Shown here: positions 52,200 to 63,434 of the stretch, in pieces
Layout: every line of letters starts with the position of its first letter
Position numbering within the stretch: the first letter of the stretch is position 1
Assembly: GCA_944472155.2 (NCBI GenBank)
Contig: OX235277.1
Coordinates: 41,618,758 to 41,682,757, forward strand
Reading direction: 5' to 3'
Origin: Trichobilharzia szidati
Lineage: Eukaryota; Platyhelminthes; Trematoda; Strigeidida; Schistosomatidae
Length of the DNA: 64,000 nt
Program-made: the position numbers and the translations under genes
The notes under the pieces: model-generated
Database searches by the model: none
Told to the model about the DNA's origin: nothing
Seen by the model: the letters and a program-made list of their open reading frames with translations, nothing else

Positions 52200-53020
52200 C
52201 TAATGTAGAATTTTTAACAAGTCAGGGATAACAGTGGCATTCCAAAAACCCAGAAACTCATTTAGATAAAAATTACGCCAACTAAAGGATCATACGAAGC
52301 CTTCTAAACAAAATAATCTAGTTTATTTTTAATACACTGCAATAACTGTCAGCTTAAATCTATAGGTTGTAGGTTAGTGGAGTATGATAACCCTAGAGAA
52401 ATCCAATTTCGTTTTTACTCTACTAAAACAAGAAATTTAGGTAAAAGCTTAGCTATAACATGGAGTTATATCTTGTTTAAATTCCTTTGCATTGTAAGTG
52501 AAACACAGGGCTTCAAGCTTGACCCTTGAAGTTTCATTAGCAGTGGTGTTTCTTTTCATAAGTTGGGGTTGCTAGCCTCACGCTGAACCTTCCCTAAAGT
52601 AGTAACTAAGCGCAGTTTTTGGGTGCGTCAACCAGCAATGGAGTCTTAGACCGCTTGCGTGGTCAGCGTGTAGTTTACCAGTGAACCACACACGCACACA
52701 TGTGGTTACATACAACCACATAATAGGATGGGACACAATAGCAGTGTTAAAATCATATGTAACAGGGTGGAAGAAGAGACTGATCACTGAGGCTTCATTT
52801 ATTGAATCAACTGAGGACATGTGCAGCAGGAACGGCCTAACATCTACGTGGGACATCTGGAAAATTTTACTACCCTTACGATAAATAGGTAAGAGGGATG
52901 AGAACTACAAAAATCAACTACTGAAGTTGTATAATCACAGCTGATATGATTATGCTGGAAAAGTCATTCAGCAAATAATACTGTTTCACTGTGATATGTC
53001 CAATACACAAATTAGTATGT
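52200..53020 (+). mobile_element. PLE-B relative, diverged, split by SINE2
   Basis: Follows the order of 48230-48885: KSR...GIPKTQKLI-like connection remnant, GIY-YIG remnant (52330-52450). After the SINE2 come VLKSYVTGWKKRLITEASFI then ESTEDMCSRNGL and the terminal repeat (CTGTTTCACTGTGATATGTC). Confidence 0.65.
52480..52690 (-). mobile_element. SINE2 copy
   Basis: Minus-strand tRNA-like head near 52670-52690, body with GCTAGCAACCCCAACTTATG, hairpin and end. Possible TSD ACATGGAGTTATA / ACATGTGGTTACA. Confidence 0.65.
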
Positions 53021-53249
53021 AATAACACACTACCATAGTTCCATATTTCATTATACAGCTAAAATCTTCCAAAAAAGAATAAATTATCTACCCGAGATCT
53101 GTCCCAAGCTTTCACTAGTCATATTAGTGATATGCTCAAGCCAAACTACAATATCCCCAAGACAGTTTTCAAGGCACTGAAACCTCCCAATGAGTCGGTA
53201 TCTCAGCCAGGGCATACGACTTCTAGTGGAGACATAATTCTGGTTATCA

Positions 53250-53560
53250 AGTGTTGGTTTGCAGGGATTTGATTGGTGTTAGGTTTGATCAGGAGTTGAG
53301 TTGACATCACTTAGAGAACCAATGGAAAATCAAGCGAGATTCCTAGACAAACAGCTTTTTCTTCAGCCTAAGTTTAGACTGTTCAGCAGTACGCACCGAC
53401 TGAGTTTCGGACTCAGGACCTTCAGGTTACTGGTCGAGACCTTAGATCACTCTGACACTGTGTTGGGTCCCAATATATCCGAGAATTTGCTACTTCTGCG
53501 TATTCGCGATATATATGTTGCAACTCCCAGCCAATATCATAGGCGAGTATCTGATTGCTC
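53250..53560 (-). mobile_element. SINE1 copy, diverged
   Basis: Minus-strand head with CCGAAACTCAG B-box region, 5' extension, and body. Hammerhead core CTGAACA, degenerate. Confidence 0.65.
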
Positions 53561-53599
53561 TGCTGAATTTCTGTCGCCTGCTTTTTAAGATTTCGCTTT

Positions 53600-54240
53600 A
53601 TTAACATGAGTAACCTATACTAGGCATTCGAATGAATTTTTCTCAAAATTGTTAATGTTATGACACTTCCCACATCCAAGCTTCGGTGTCCCTCGCGTAC
53701 TACTTCCCAAGAGATATACAATAGCGAATATCGGCGGCTCAGTGAAACTCTTAAAGAATATCTCACAATTTCATTCATCCACTGCAGGATGTAAATGACT
53801 TATCTCTCGTACAGTGGTCTGATATGATAACTTCAAAATGCTGAAAGTACCTCCTGATGGCTTCCTCCATATGATAACAAGGTGACACATGGAAATCCCC
53901 ATGTGAGTGAACGACAGATGAACTACCACATCTCCGGCTACACACCCGAATGACCGAATTCGCGGATGTCTTGTCTTCCCGGTGAAGTGATCACACACTA
54001 TCTTTGAATATGTCAACACAAGTGATTATCACAGTCCTCAAACAGTTAGTTTGCACGCCGTATGACCATATTTCTGCCACTTTTGGTATTCTCGGAGAAA
54101 CTCTGACCCTTTCGTGTCCGTACAACTGGAGGTTCCTGTCATTATGAAGCCACATAGCCGTCATCTCAAATAGACTAAAAGTCATGGGATTTAGCATACA
54201 ATTCCTTGTTTTTGTAGAATAAATATGTTTATTCTTTGTT
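53600..54240. other. Non-repetitive stretch of unknown nature
   Basis: Less AT-rich than its surroundings, with overlapping minus-strand frames (82 and 68 codons). No motif recognised and no copy elsewhere in the window. Confidence 0.3.
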
Positions 54241-54320
54241 GATATGACAACTCCTAGTACAGACTATCCGATGATGTCTTGGAGTTTAAATCATTTAATT
54301 TGTTTGATTGTAGCTGGCGG

Positions 54321-54484
54321 TCGATTACGGAAGATGTGTTTCACCATACACGGAAGTTCTGTCAGAAGGATGCACCGAAATTCCTGTGGAGTAAAAATAC
54401 TAAGCAAAAAAGGAAATGGTATCTCATGGCGAATGGAGAAGCCCAACCTTCTCAGAATGGCTGAAACATACTTACACGTGGCAG
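54321..54484 (+). CDS. Weak candidate for a short host exon
   Basis: Preceded by TTTAATTTGTTTGATTGTAG and followed by GTGGCAG|GTGAAAAT. One frame is open through both sites (RLRKMCFTIHGSSVRRMHRN and on); another reads WRSITEDVFHHTRKFCQKDA and stops at 54461. Neither product is recognised, and splice-like sites of this quality occur by chance. Confidence 0.18.
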
Positions 54485-54904
54485 GTGAAAATCCCAGTTA
54501 AACAGTAGGGGCAGTAATCCATCTAGCCTGAATATAATTCAAATAAACCACTCACAGATATACAGATGGCTTACATTTTCTGTGGGTTTCAATGAAATAA
54601 TTAACATTCATTCTGCGTTAACATAAAAACAAAGCAGCTAAAGGTATCCGACATTTTTAACCACCTATTCAACTGCATAACGGAATGCTTGAAATGGATT
54701 TAAGAATAGTCATTTCTATTTATTCGGAAAGTTAATCATTCATCTGCTGGGTGCTTTCACCATTGAGGAACTGACTGGCTTTCATGTGAAGGATGTGAGT
54801 GAGTGTGAAGTAGAATTATATTCACAGCAAATAAATTAGATGAAAGCATAATAATTTAAAAAGAAAAACAAAACGATATTGTTTTTTCATACATTGGAAA
54901 ATAC
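54485..54904. other. Unassigned spacer
   Basis: Nothing recognised. Confidence 0.3.
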
Positions 54905-55220
54905 AGAAACTTCTTCAAGTTTGACCGCGGATTGACATTAATTAGAAAACTATTTGAAACCAGGGAATGTCGGACACCTGTTTCGTCCAAGTTCAGGATT
55001 CGTCGGCCGTACGCATCTCCGGGGTTCGGACCCATGAACCTTCCGATTACAAGACAAGCTCGTTGACCACTGGGACCTAAAACCATGACCAACAAATTCT
55101 AACTTCCGCCAACTCACGATATTAGCGTCATCGCCAGCCACTTTCATGGGTGAGTGTTTGCCTTCACACCCTTCCTGTTGACTGTATTATTCACGATGTC
55201 TCACCAAAACTCTAGGAAAA
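54905..55220 (-). mobile_element. SINE1 copy
   Basis: Minus-strand head with B box GGGTCCGAACCCC (55018-55030), 5' extension at 55100-55220, hammerhead remnant CCGACGA ... GGACGAAACAGGTGTC. Confidence 0.7.
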
Positions 55221-55314
55221 TCTGTCTTGTAATCGGTTACTAGTGACTAAATTTCAAGTTTTATTTCGTAGTGATTTGATTAGCTCCAGGTCTGATCATA
55301 GATCCCAGTTGGGG

Positions 55315-55690
55315 TCAGAGGTGCGTACTGATGATTAGTCCCGAACCAGGTGGAAACAATTGTCTAGTGGTCCCTAGATTCCAATGGTTCTCTAACTGAT
55401 ATCGTGGTTTGTAAGGATTCGAATTAATCTCAGTATAGTTTTAATCACCAATTGGAGAATCACTGAAAGCCAAGGAGCACTGATTAGGTGTTTCGTCCTA
55501 GTCTGGGACTCTTCAAAAGGGTTTACACATGACACTATGAGAATTCGAACCCAGGATCCTTAGGTTGCAGGGCGAACCCATTGGCTATTCAGTCATTGAG
55601 TTGGAGTTCAAAGGTGTGTGAATTCTAACTTCGGTCAGTACTCTGTATACCATTATCGGCAACCAACATCATTGATGAACACACACTTCA
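55315..55690. mobile_element. SINE1 pair: plus body (55315-55415) and minus copy (55412-55690)
   Basis: The plus body has a hammerhead with core ATGATTA and GGTGGAAAC. The minus copy has B box GGGTTCGAATTCT, stem II GTCCCAGACTAGGAC intact and GAAA, but core TTGAAGA. Confidence 0.65.
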
Positions 55691-55699
55691 CTGTGATAT

Positions 55700-56290
55700 A
55701 TAAACATCAACAGAATGCTAACTGAAGAAAGAATATTCATATTTTCTATAACCTGCTCTTCATCACGTTCTACAGTTATACATACTTACGTAATACTAAA
55801 TTAATGAATTAGTGTTATTAATAACAAAAATGTTGTTCAAATAACATCGAATCAGTAATAATAATAATAATATCAACGGATTATAGTTCCACAGTATCAA
55901 TATAACAAAACACTGAATATCAAAATAATTAGGAAAAGAATAACAATGCAAATTCATGAATTTATAGTCTCCACTGAAGTCTGACCAGAGCAGTAGTGGT
56001 GGCGAGCTAGCTGGACTTGCTTCCTCTGCACACAAATTACTGGTTGTTCAAGTTGAGACGCAATAGCCTCTGCTGTTTGCAGTATGTGGTACATGGATGT
56101 TATTGACAATTTATTTGGTACTCAGTAAATGATGGAGAAGAATTCGTCAATGCTGACTTCGTGGCGGATTTGAACGAGGTGGTATAGTATTAAATAGTTG
56201 GTGGTTTTTACTACAAATTTACTTAGCCACACTGATTGATGTTCCCGAGCGATCACGAAAAATTAATTTCCTATAGACACGGCCAATATA
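55700..56290 (-). mobile_element. PLE-E C terminus and 3' end, minus strand
   Basis: Inverted relative to the next copy. Shared 3' end (GATATTCAGTGTTTTGTTAT on minus), GIY-YIG remnant near 56285-56230, tail TKSALTNSSPSFTEYQINCQ. Confidence 0.75.
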
Positions 56291-57230
56291 ACTGAAGATG
56301 AAATAAGGATAGTATATGACACTCTCATTGAAAGTAGCTATCCAGAAAAGATCATCAAGAAATACATGACCAAGAAAGCAGAAAAGGACTATTCCTCATC
56401 TGTAAATAAGAATCCTTTGTATATACGACTACAATTCAAGGGTGACCGGGTGAAATAATTACTAACAAGTTGAGAAAATCTGTTCAAACAACTGTTAATG
56501 CTGGCGAATTACAAATCTTATTTTCTACACGACCGATGGTGATTCCTCAATTTAAAGATGAAGTACATAGACTAGCCACTTCCAGTTGTATCTACTAATT
56601 AAACTGCGCTTCTGGTGGTGCCAGTTATATTGGCCGTCGCTATAGGAACTTGATTTTTCGTGCTCGCTCGGGAACATACATCATTGTGGCTAAATAAATG
56701 TGTAGTAAAAAAATCAACAGTTCGATATTAGACCACCTCGTCCAAACCCACCTTAAAGTTAGCATTGACGAATCATTCTCTGTCATCTACCAAGTGCCAA
56801 ATAAATTGTCAAAAACATCCAGGTACCGCATACTCCAAACAGCAGAAGTTATCACGATTTGCCTTGAAAAACCAGTGCTTTGTGTGCAGAAAATGCAAAT
56901 CCAACCAGCTAGCCACTACTGCTGCTCTGGTCAGACTTCAGTGAAGACTATATATTCATGAATTTGTATTCTTATGCTTTTCCTAATTATTTTGATATTC
57001 AGTGTATTGTTATATTGATGCTGTGGAACTGTAATCTATTGATATTATTATTGTTATTGATTCGATGTTATTTGAACAACCACTTTAATGTTGTTAATAA
57101 CGCTAATTCATTCACTATCATGTATGTATACATAACTGTAGAAGGTGATGAAGAGCAGGTTATCGAAAATGTGAATATTCTTTCTTCAGTTACCATTCTT
57201 TTGATGTGTACACATATAATACATGTAATA
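56285..57230 (+). mobile_element. PLE-E, post-RT region to 3' end, plus strand
   Basis: ITEDEIRIVYDTLIESSYPE with KIIKKYMTKKAEKD, NPLYIRLQFKGDRVK, GIY-YIG with SYIGRRYRNLIFRARSG, and the tail SIDESFSVIYQVPNKLSKTS then ITICLEKPVLCVQKMQIQP. Frames broken at several points. The 3' UTR (56960-57230) mirrors 55700-55970. Confidence 0.8.
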
Positions 57231-57949
57231 ATTTAAGATAACCTTATCATCCTTATGTTTGTTTCCTTATGACTTCCTGAAAACAGTCCTTACTGGGGGA
57301 CTGAATCGTGATAAATAAAAAGCATATTGAAATTGTATTATAACTTGTTTTATTAAATATAACAGGTTGTATGCAGCTAGAGAGTACAAACGAAATACCA
57401 TGGATTCAACTTATTCTGCACCAATGTTTGTTCCATCACTGTTCAGATACTATATTATGTTATATATCGGATAAATCATCCTGAGGACTAATGTCCTCTT
57501 CTGGCATTATAAATGAGTAGCAACCAATTGATATAAAATCGCAAGTCATCTAGATTAACTACGTATTGGCAACTAATGCTAGTCTTTTAGTTATTTCGCT
57601 TCCTAAATAACCTCTCACACTGTTACCTTTGTTTTCTTTCCTTTAAAATTTATACTACTTGTCGGACATAAGTAGTATAAAGAAATGTACGAAATGTATC
57701 CAGTACGGTTCATTTTCGTTAAGTTCTATCTCATTTTTTAACATTCTGTTTTATCTACATCAGTAGTAATCTTAAGAATAATTTGTGCTCCCTGTATGCA
57801 TCTCTTTAATGTTATATTTCCTTCTCAAGGTTTTTTCCGAAGCTTTTTTAAACTATAATTTAGGGTAAATGTTATATTTTCCGTTGGGACGAAATGCCAG
57901 GCTTCTGTTGATATGTTGGCTCCTAATATAGACACCTCGAAAAATGTCT
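57231..57949. other. Unassigned AT-rich spacer
   Basis: The last 70 bp (GACGAAATGCCAGGCTTCTG, 57889-57908) may belong to the foldback repeat that follows. Confidence 0.3.
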
Positions 57950-58140
57950 AAGATTTGTCATCTGGATGTACCTGATCAGCATCAAAGTGTTCCCACTGAG
58001 ACTCGAACCATGCACCGATAATTTCAAATGCCTAGTGAATATTGAGTTAACATTTGGATCGATGGGTGTAGTAGTCGAGCTTCAATGGGAACACCATCAC
58101 TCATTGAGAATGCAGATACATCCAGCTGACGAATCCCATA
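57950..58140. repeat. Imperfect foldback with tRNA-like B box
   Basis: GATTTGTCATCTGGATGTAC (57952-57971) pairs with TACATCCAGCTGACGAATCC (58113-58132), and GTGTTCCCACTGAGA with TCAATGGGAACACC. The minus strand has GGTTCGAGTCTCAGTGGGAA, like a SINE head. Confidence 0.45.
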
Positions 58141-58429
58141 TAATACGAAATATTCATCATAAATCCCACTACAAATCACCATCAAGCAAATAACTTGTTT
58201 GACTTCCTCTACATGCTCACATTTTCTTCATTTTGTCTGTGATTAATTTTGATGCAGCAATATTGCGACAGTAATAAGCCTAAACATTTCACATCTCTAG
58301 GTTTTTCAGTTTGTTTTTTCATAGTTTTAATCATTATTATAATTGCCCATCTCAAAAAAATCACGCATGCTAGATATTATGCGTAACTTCAGCGGTCTAG
58401 GTTTGGATGGGTTAAAAGTTGAACAATCT

Positions 58430-58820
58430 TGTAGTTCCAAAATTCCTTGAGGAAGTTTACAGAGGAAACACCGAGAATGCCAGAGAATTTCAGTGAATCG
58501 TCAATCAGTAAACAAATTAACAAAGACAAAATTTGCCAATAGATAAGAAGGAAATCTCATACACAAAGGGCCGAACTTCAGGTCAAAGAAACAATCAGCA
58601 CCAATACCAATACAAGTAACCTAGAGGATGTGAAAATACACGAAGACAACCAATCATGACGTTCAAGATCAACCATCAGGAGAGATGACTTCTAAACTGG
58701 TGGAGAGATATAAAGGCTCAATTCAAACTGAAGTATACGCAGAAGGTGTTGCCTAGTAGGGCAATGAAAACTTCGCAAATAAACCATCCAGCTCAGAGAA
58801 CACAACTACATCTAAAAAGA
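58430..58820 (+). mobile_element. PLE-F 3' region and terminal repeat
   Basis: Parallel to 46150-46540: AGAGGAAACACCGAGAATGC, AGGAGAGATGACTTCTAAAC, GTTGCCTAGTAGGGCAATGA, ACTACATCTAAAAAG. Abuts PLE-E at about 58820. Confidence 0.65.
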
Positions 58821-59540
58821 ACTTTTAATGCTGGCAATCTACAAGTCTTATTCTCTACACGACCGATGGTGATTCCTCAATTGAAAGATGAATTATCTAG
58901 ACTAGCCACTTCTCATTGTATCTACCAATTCAACTGCGCTTGTGGAGCGAGTTATATTGGCCGTCGGCATAGGAACTTGATTTTTCGTGCTCGCTCGGGA
59001 ACATCTACCAGTATGTTTGAATAAAGGTGTAGAGAAGTATCAATAGCTCGATATTAGAACATATAGTCCAAACCGGCCACAAAGCTAGTATTGACAAATG
59101 TTTCTCCATCATCTACCGGGTACCAAAAAGTTGCCAAAATCATCCAGGTACCACATACTCCAAACAGCGGAGGCTATCGCGATTGGCCTGAAACAACCTG
59201 TACTCTGTGTGCAGAGGAAACACGTCCAGCCAGCCACTACCACTGCCCTTGCCGGCCTTCAGTGGAGACAATAAATTCATGAATTTGTATTATTATCTTT
59301 CATAATTTCCTTGATATTCAGTGTATTATAATGTTAATGCTGTCGAACTGTAATCCGCTGATATTATCACTGATGATTCAATGTTATTTAGACAACATCA
59401 ATGTTGTTAATAACACCAATTCATTCATTAATCCACTCTTATGTGTATGTATAACCGTAGAACCCGATGAAGAGAAGGTTATCAAAAATGTGAATGTTCT
59501 TTGTTCAGTGATCATCTTTTCGAAAAAATTGAAAAACTTG
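58821..59540 (+). mobile_element. PLE-E, GIY-YIG to 3' end
   Basis: RTFNAGNLQVLFSTRPMVIP, then CIYQFNCACGASYIGRRHRN (GIY-YIG core well kept) and LIFRARSGTSTSMFE. After a frameshift, KVAKIIQ-like and IGLKQPVLCVQRKHVQPATT-like tails, then the family 3' UTR. Confidence 0.8.
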
Positions 59541-60070
59541 TTGAACTTTACCTTCTTTGCCATGTTTTATTTAGTCTAAAACCAATCACGCATATATTTT
59601 CAAATTCAATAACCTGATGTATGCTGCTTCACTGTTTGAAACGACTGGTGTTGGATTCGAATGTCAATAGGAACGCAACTGAGAATCATCCGAATAGTCC
59701 AAAATGGGACATGACGCGTATCCGGGATTCTACTGTTAAGCATCACCGAACAGGTATCTTCGAAGCTATTATATTTATATATTCATTAATACTGCGCCAA
59801 CAACAAAGCCGAATTCTTGTGATCGCAGGTAGACTATTGCGTGCTGTTATTAAATTACTTCAAAAAACTATATCGTTGAAGGAGATGAAGGGATTATCAT
59901 TCGTAGACTGAAGAATCTCCAATGAATAAACGTCTGCGTCGATAAATCAACTTTCTACTGAAAAAAATATATATATCATATTAAACAAGTGAAAAAGCAT
60001 GTCACTTAGAAATCCAAAGGTAAAATGAACTTGTTATTACTTTTAACCTACTTTCCGTAATCCTCCTCTG
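59541..60070. other. Unassigned stretch with a 96-codon plus frame
   Basis: The frame 59621-59911 has no recognised motif. TA repeat at 59968-59976. Confidence 0.3.
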
Positions 60071-60074
60071 ATAT

Positions 60075-60452
60075 AAGATAGTTGGAAGCAGTCGGCAGGT
60101 TTCGTGTTAGTTGGCACTCATCAATAAGGAGTATCTGCAACATTTCAGGAACTCACATCCCTTCTGAGATTCGAACCCGCGTCTCTCAGTACCAACTGCA
60201 GTCAGAGACGTTACCACTGAGCTATTCGGGCTCACTATTGACCTCCTGTAGGACTGTAGTGGGTATTTTCATTGGCCACTGGTAACTAGTGTGACATGTC
60301 TAGTCCTTTCTTTGGTGCAGACTGAATTCTATCAGTCAGCTTTGCAATGTGACCACCATGCCACTAGGTAGCTCGTCATCACGGTTCACATTTATTTGAT
60401 GATATTAGATGGTTGGAGGCAGTCGGCCACAGGAAGCCCTGCCTGACTTAGG
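60075..60452 (-). mobile_element. Two SINE3 copies, minus strand
   Basis: 60075-60235 has the tRNA-like head (AATAGCTCAGTGGTAACGTC, B box GGGTTCGAATCTC) and a shortened body (core TTGATGA, GAAA). 60236-60452 is a body lacking the head, ending at CGAAACCTAAGTCAGG next to the plus-strand copy. Confidence 0.8.
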
Positions 60453-60790
60453 TTTCGAGCCCGAGTTGCTCAGTGGTAACGTCTCTGACTGTAGCACTGG
60501 GTGACGCGGGTTCAAATCTCAGAAGGGACATGAGTTCCTTCAAGGTTACAGATACGCCTTACTGACGAGTGCCAACTAGCACGAAACCTAGGTCAGGTGG
60601 GGCTTCCTGTGGACGATTGCCTCCAAGTATCTTGTATCGTCAAATCAATGTGCATCATGATGGCAAGCCACCTAATGGCGTGGTGGCCACATTGCAAACC
60701 TGACTTATAGAATTCAGTCTGCACCAAAGAAAAGGACTAGACACACACATGACACTAGTTGCTAGTGTTCAATCAAAATCTTTATCTGAT
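60453..60790 (+). mobile_element. SINE3, full-length reference copy
   Basis: tRNA-like head AGCCCGAGTTGCTCAGTGGT with B box GGGTTCAAATCTC (60508-60520). Then the hammerhead (60554-60600), body CATCATGATGGCAAGCCACC, and end AGAATTCAGTCTGCACCAAA to CACTAGTTGCTAGTGTTCAA. About 335 bp. Confidence 0.8.
60554..60600 (+). ncRNA. Hammerhead ribozyme in SINE3
   Basis: Core CTGACGA (60562-60568), stem II GTGC (60569-60572) with GCAC (60579-60582) around CAACTA, GAAA (60583-60586), palindromic CCTAGG (60587-60592), and T-C with cleavage after GGTC (60594). Stem I is the weakest part: CCT (60557-60559) can pair with AGG (60595-60597) if TA is unpaired. All invariant core bases are present. Confidence 0.65.
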
Positions 60791-61195
60791 TATGTAACCA
60801 AAAGTAGTGTTGTTAATTATTCTCAGTATTCTTATTCTTAAGTCCTTTTTGTCACTTTGTTTATCTTAATCGGCCTTTATTATTATTTTACATAGAATGA
60901 CTTGACAAGTAAATGTGTGTGTGCGTGTGTGTGATCAGACAGTTCGAGATGTACTGCACAATTACATCACATTTTTATTGATAATCTCTGTCTTCTATAG
61001 TATCTATATACCTATCTGTCTAAACTTATTAAAGAGACTAACAGTTTTAAGTTACTATTTATATCGTAATACGAATTCAAGAGTTAGGAAGTAAACGACA
61101 TTTATAGATTATTATTATTACTACTATTATTATCATTATATATGCCTCATAACTAAAACTAGGAAAAAGAAAGACTAATTATACATTAAAGACAA
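60791..61195. other. Unassigned spacer with GT and TTA repeats
   Basis: TG repeat at 60914-60932, TTA-type repeat at 61110-61140. Confidence 0.35.
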
Positions 61196-62258
61196 TTAAT
61201 TATACATCTCATCCAACAGTTGTACGACAGCACTGCATGCTAAGTAATCCACAACGGGAAACTCACGGAATCCTTCGAAGTAAAGACAGGAGTAAGACAA
61301 GCTGGCTGCCTACTATCGCCAATGATTTTCCTGATTGTGGTAGATTGGATAATGCAACAGACAGCGGGCCGAGAAACAAGGAGACAGGCATAAAATGGAC
61401 TCACACAAAAAACTTGGAGGATCTGGACTTCGCCGATGTGATATATGTCTGATTTCCCACAAACTGGAAGATACGCAAGTGAAAAGCAACAAGTTGGCGA
61501 TAGAAGAAGCATCCAGAGAAGATAGGAATTCAGGTGAACATAGAGAAAAGAGAGGTAATGGAGATTCCTGGGCAACACCACCAACAGCAACAAAAACAAC
61601 AGACAACGATCAGCATAAATGGGAGGAACTTGAAAGAAACAACCTCCTTTACCTACCTAGGAAGCATCGTCTCAACTACAGGCGGAACTGACGAGGATAT
61701 CAAAGCAAGGATCGGAAAAGCAAGACAAGCTTTCACTACTCTCAAGTCTGGGTGTAGGTCAACAGCACTCAGCATCAAAAATAACATCCGGATTTCCAAC
61801 TCCCATGTGAAGTCAGTGCTACTTACTCTATGGATCAGAGACTTGGACAGTGCGTCATAAAGAGCATCTCAAACAAACTACAGACCTTCATTAACAGTTG
61901 TCTTCGCTCAATACTTTCGATCAGATGATCGGCCAGAAAAGATCAGCAACAGAGATCTCTGGCAATGAGCGAACCAGGAACCGATTGTGCAACAAGTATG
62001 CAGGAAGAAATAGAAGTGGATTGGCCATACTCTTAGGAAACCATCAAGTGACATCACTAGACAGGCTATCGCTCGAGTGGAACCCGAAAGCAAAGCGGCG
62101 AGTTGGTCGTCAGTGCAAGGGTGACTTGGAGGAGGTCATGTGAAGAGGAGATGAAAGCATGTGGGCAGATTTGGAGCCAAGTGAGAGAACCAAAGGTAGT
62201 GGAGACGTTTGGCTGAAGCCCTATGTTCCCCTAGGAATTAAAGGAAACAATAATAACA
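61196..62258 (+). mobile_element. SR2-like RTE, RT motif B to 3' end (pseudogene)
   Basis: YTSHPTVVRQH-like, then ESFEVKTGV with RQAGCLLSP-like text (motif B region, 61265-61320), FLIVVDWIMQQT, EDLDFADVIYV / DICLISHKLEDTQ (motif C decayed), NLKETTSFTYLGSIVSTTGG, DEDIKARIGKARQAFTTLKS. Ends GAAGCCCTATGTTCCCCTAG with AATAAT. It shows what the deleted junction in the 17471 copy should contain. Confidence 0.8.
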
Positions 62259-62261
62259 ATA

Positions 62262-62895
62262 GTAATTCAATTAAGCGTGTTTCTTATCGGATTTCCGAAC
62301 ATCACCCTGCATGGTGGTTAATTAAAGGACAAACAAAATCCATTCTCAGTGCTATTCTATCTGATCTTCAAAGATACAGAACACAAGACTGATGTTAACG
62401 AGGCCGCTTTCAAAGTCATCTACCGCATACCAACTAATCTTAACTTTACCTTAAGAGTTCGTCTACTAAATATTGCTGAGACTGGCTGTTGGAATCCATA
62501 TTAGGAAGCCTAACTTATGTGTCCAAAAGAAGCTAGTTCAGACACTATCCGTAGTTTGGCTATGTAGGGTGGAATGATCCTTAATTTTTTGTGGAATTTT
62601 CCTAATTTTAGTTGATATTCTATTTGATACTATATTTTTATTATTATGAGAATTTAAGCATCTTTAATGAACTGTAATTCCGTTGTGATCTTACTTAACA
62701 AATCGATATTATTTAAAAAACACCAATATTGTTATTGACTACTATTCTAGAATATTCTATGTATATAAACATATGTATATAATTGTAGAGCCAGAAGAGG
62801 AATTTATCGAAAAGGATATTCTTTGTTCAATTATTTTGTGTTTTATAGATGTCTGAATGAATATTTTCGCTATAATTGAATTCAGTAGACTGGAA
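62262..62895 (+). mobile_element. PLE-A, GIY-YIG tail to 3' end
   Basis: Begins abruptly with RVSYRISEHHPAWWLIKGQT, continues FKVIYRIPTNLNFTLRVRLL-like sequence and the family 3' UTR, ending at the GTAGAGCCAGAAGAGGAATT block. It directly follows the SR2-like tail, so the SR2 copy may have landed in this PLE. Confidence 0.75.
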
Positions 62896-62944
62896 AAATA
62901 GAAGTTACATTGAAAGAATCGGCAGAACGGTATACCTCAGATTT

Positions 62945-63230
62945 TAGATGGTTGAAGGCAATCGGCCAAAGGAAGCCTTGCGTGACCTAGGTTTCGTGCT
63001 AGCTGGTACTCGTCAGCAAGGCGTTGAAGGAACTCATTTCGCCTATGAGATTCGAACCCGATTGCCTGCAGCCATCTAATATCAAGAATTCAAGGTGCAT
63101 CATGACTGCGAGCCAACTAGTGGCATGGTGGCCATATCGCAAACTTGACTGATAGAATTCAGTCTGCAGCAAACAAAGGACTAGATACGCTACACTAGTC
63201 ACACTGACTAGTATCCAATCAAAATAACTT
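62945..63230 (-). mobile_element. SINE3 copy, head truncated
   Basis: The head side stops near 63065 (GGGTTCGAATCTC). Body and end (AGAATTCAGTCTGC region at 63155-63170) follow in reversed order around it, indicating a rearranged or two-piece copy. Contains the hammerhead at 62984-63024. Confidence 0.65.
62978..63024 (-). ncRNA. Hammerhead ribozyme in SINE3, second copy
   Basis: Minus strand: core CTGACGA (63016-63010), stem II GTAC with GCAC (one A-C mismatch), GAAA (62995-62992), palindromic ACCTAGGT, cleavage GTC (62986-62984). GCCTTG before the core pairs with CAAGGC 3' of the site, leaving ACG unpaired. Confidence 0.55.
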
Positions 63231-63434
63231 GGATTTTCTGAACACATGATGACACGTCTGTGATATTGAAGAAGTGGACATTTGAGTAGTGTGGTCGTAC
63301 AACATTCGATTATCGACACAGGATATCACACAGGATGCCTTGAATTACTTCAGGATAATAAACAGACAAAAAACTCAGACCTCTTGCAGACTGTAGAGGC
63401 AATCAGTGTTGAACAGTTAAAACCTGATTCATTA

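Noticed and set aside
53771..54197. Overlapping minus-strand frames as a host exon
   Set aside because: Two frames overlap and neither has supporting splice sites or a recognisable motif; listed only as an unexplained stretch.
59621..59911. 96-codon plus-strand frame as a gene
   Set aside because: No recognisable motif or splice signal, flanked by decayed PLE-E sequence.
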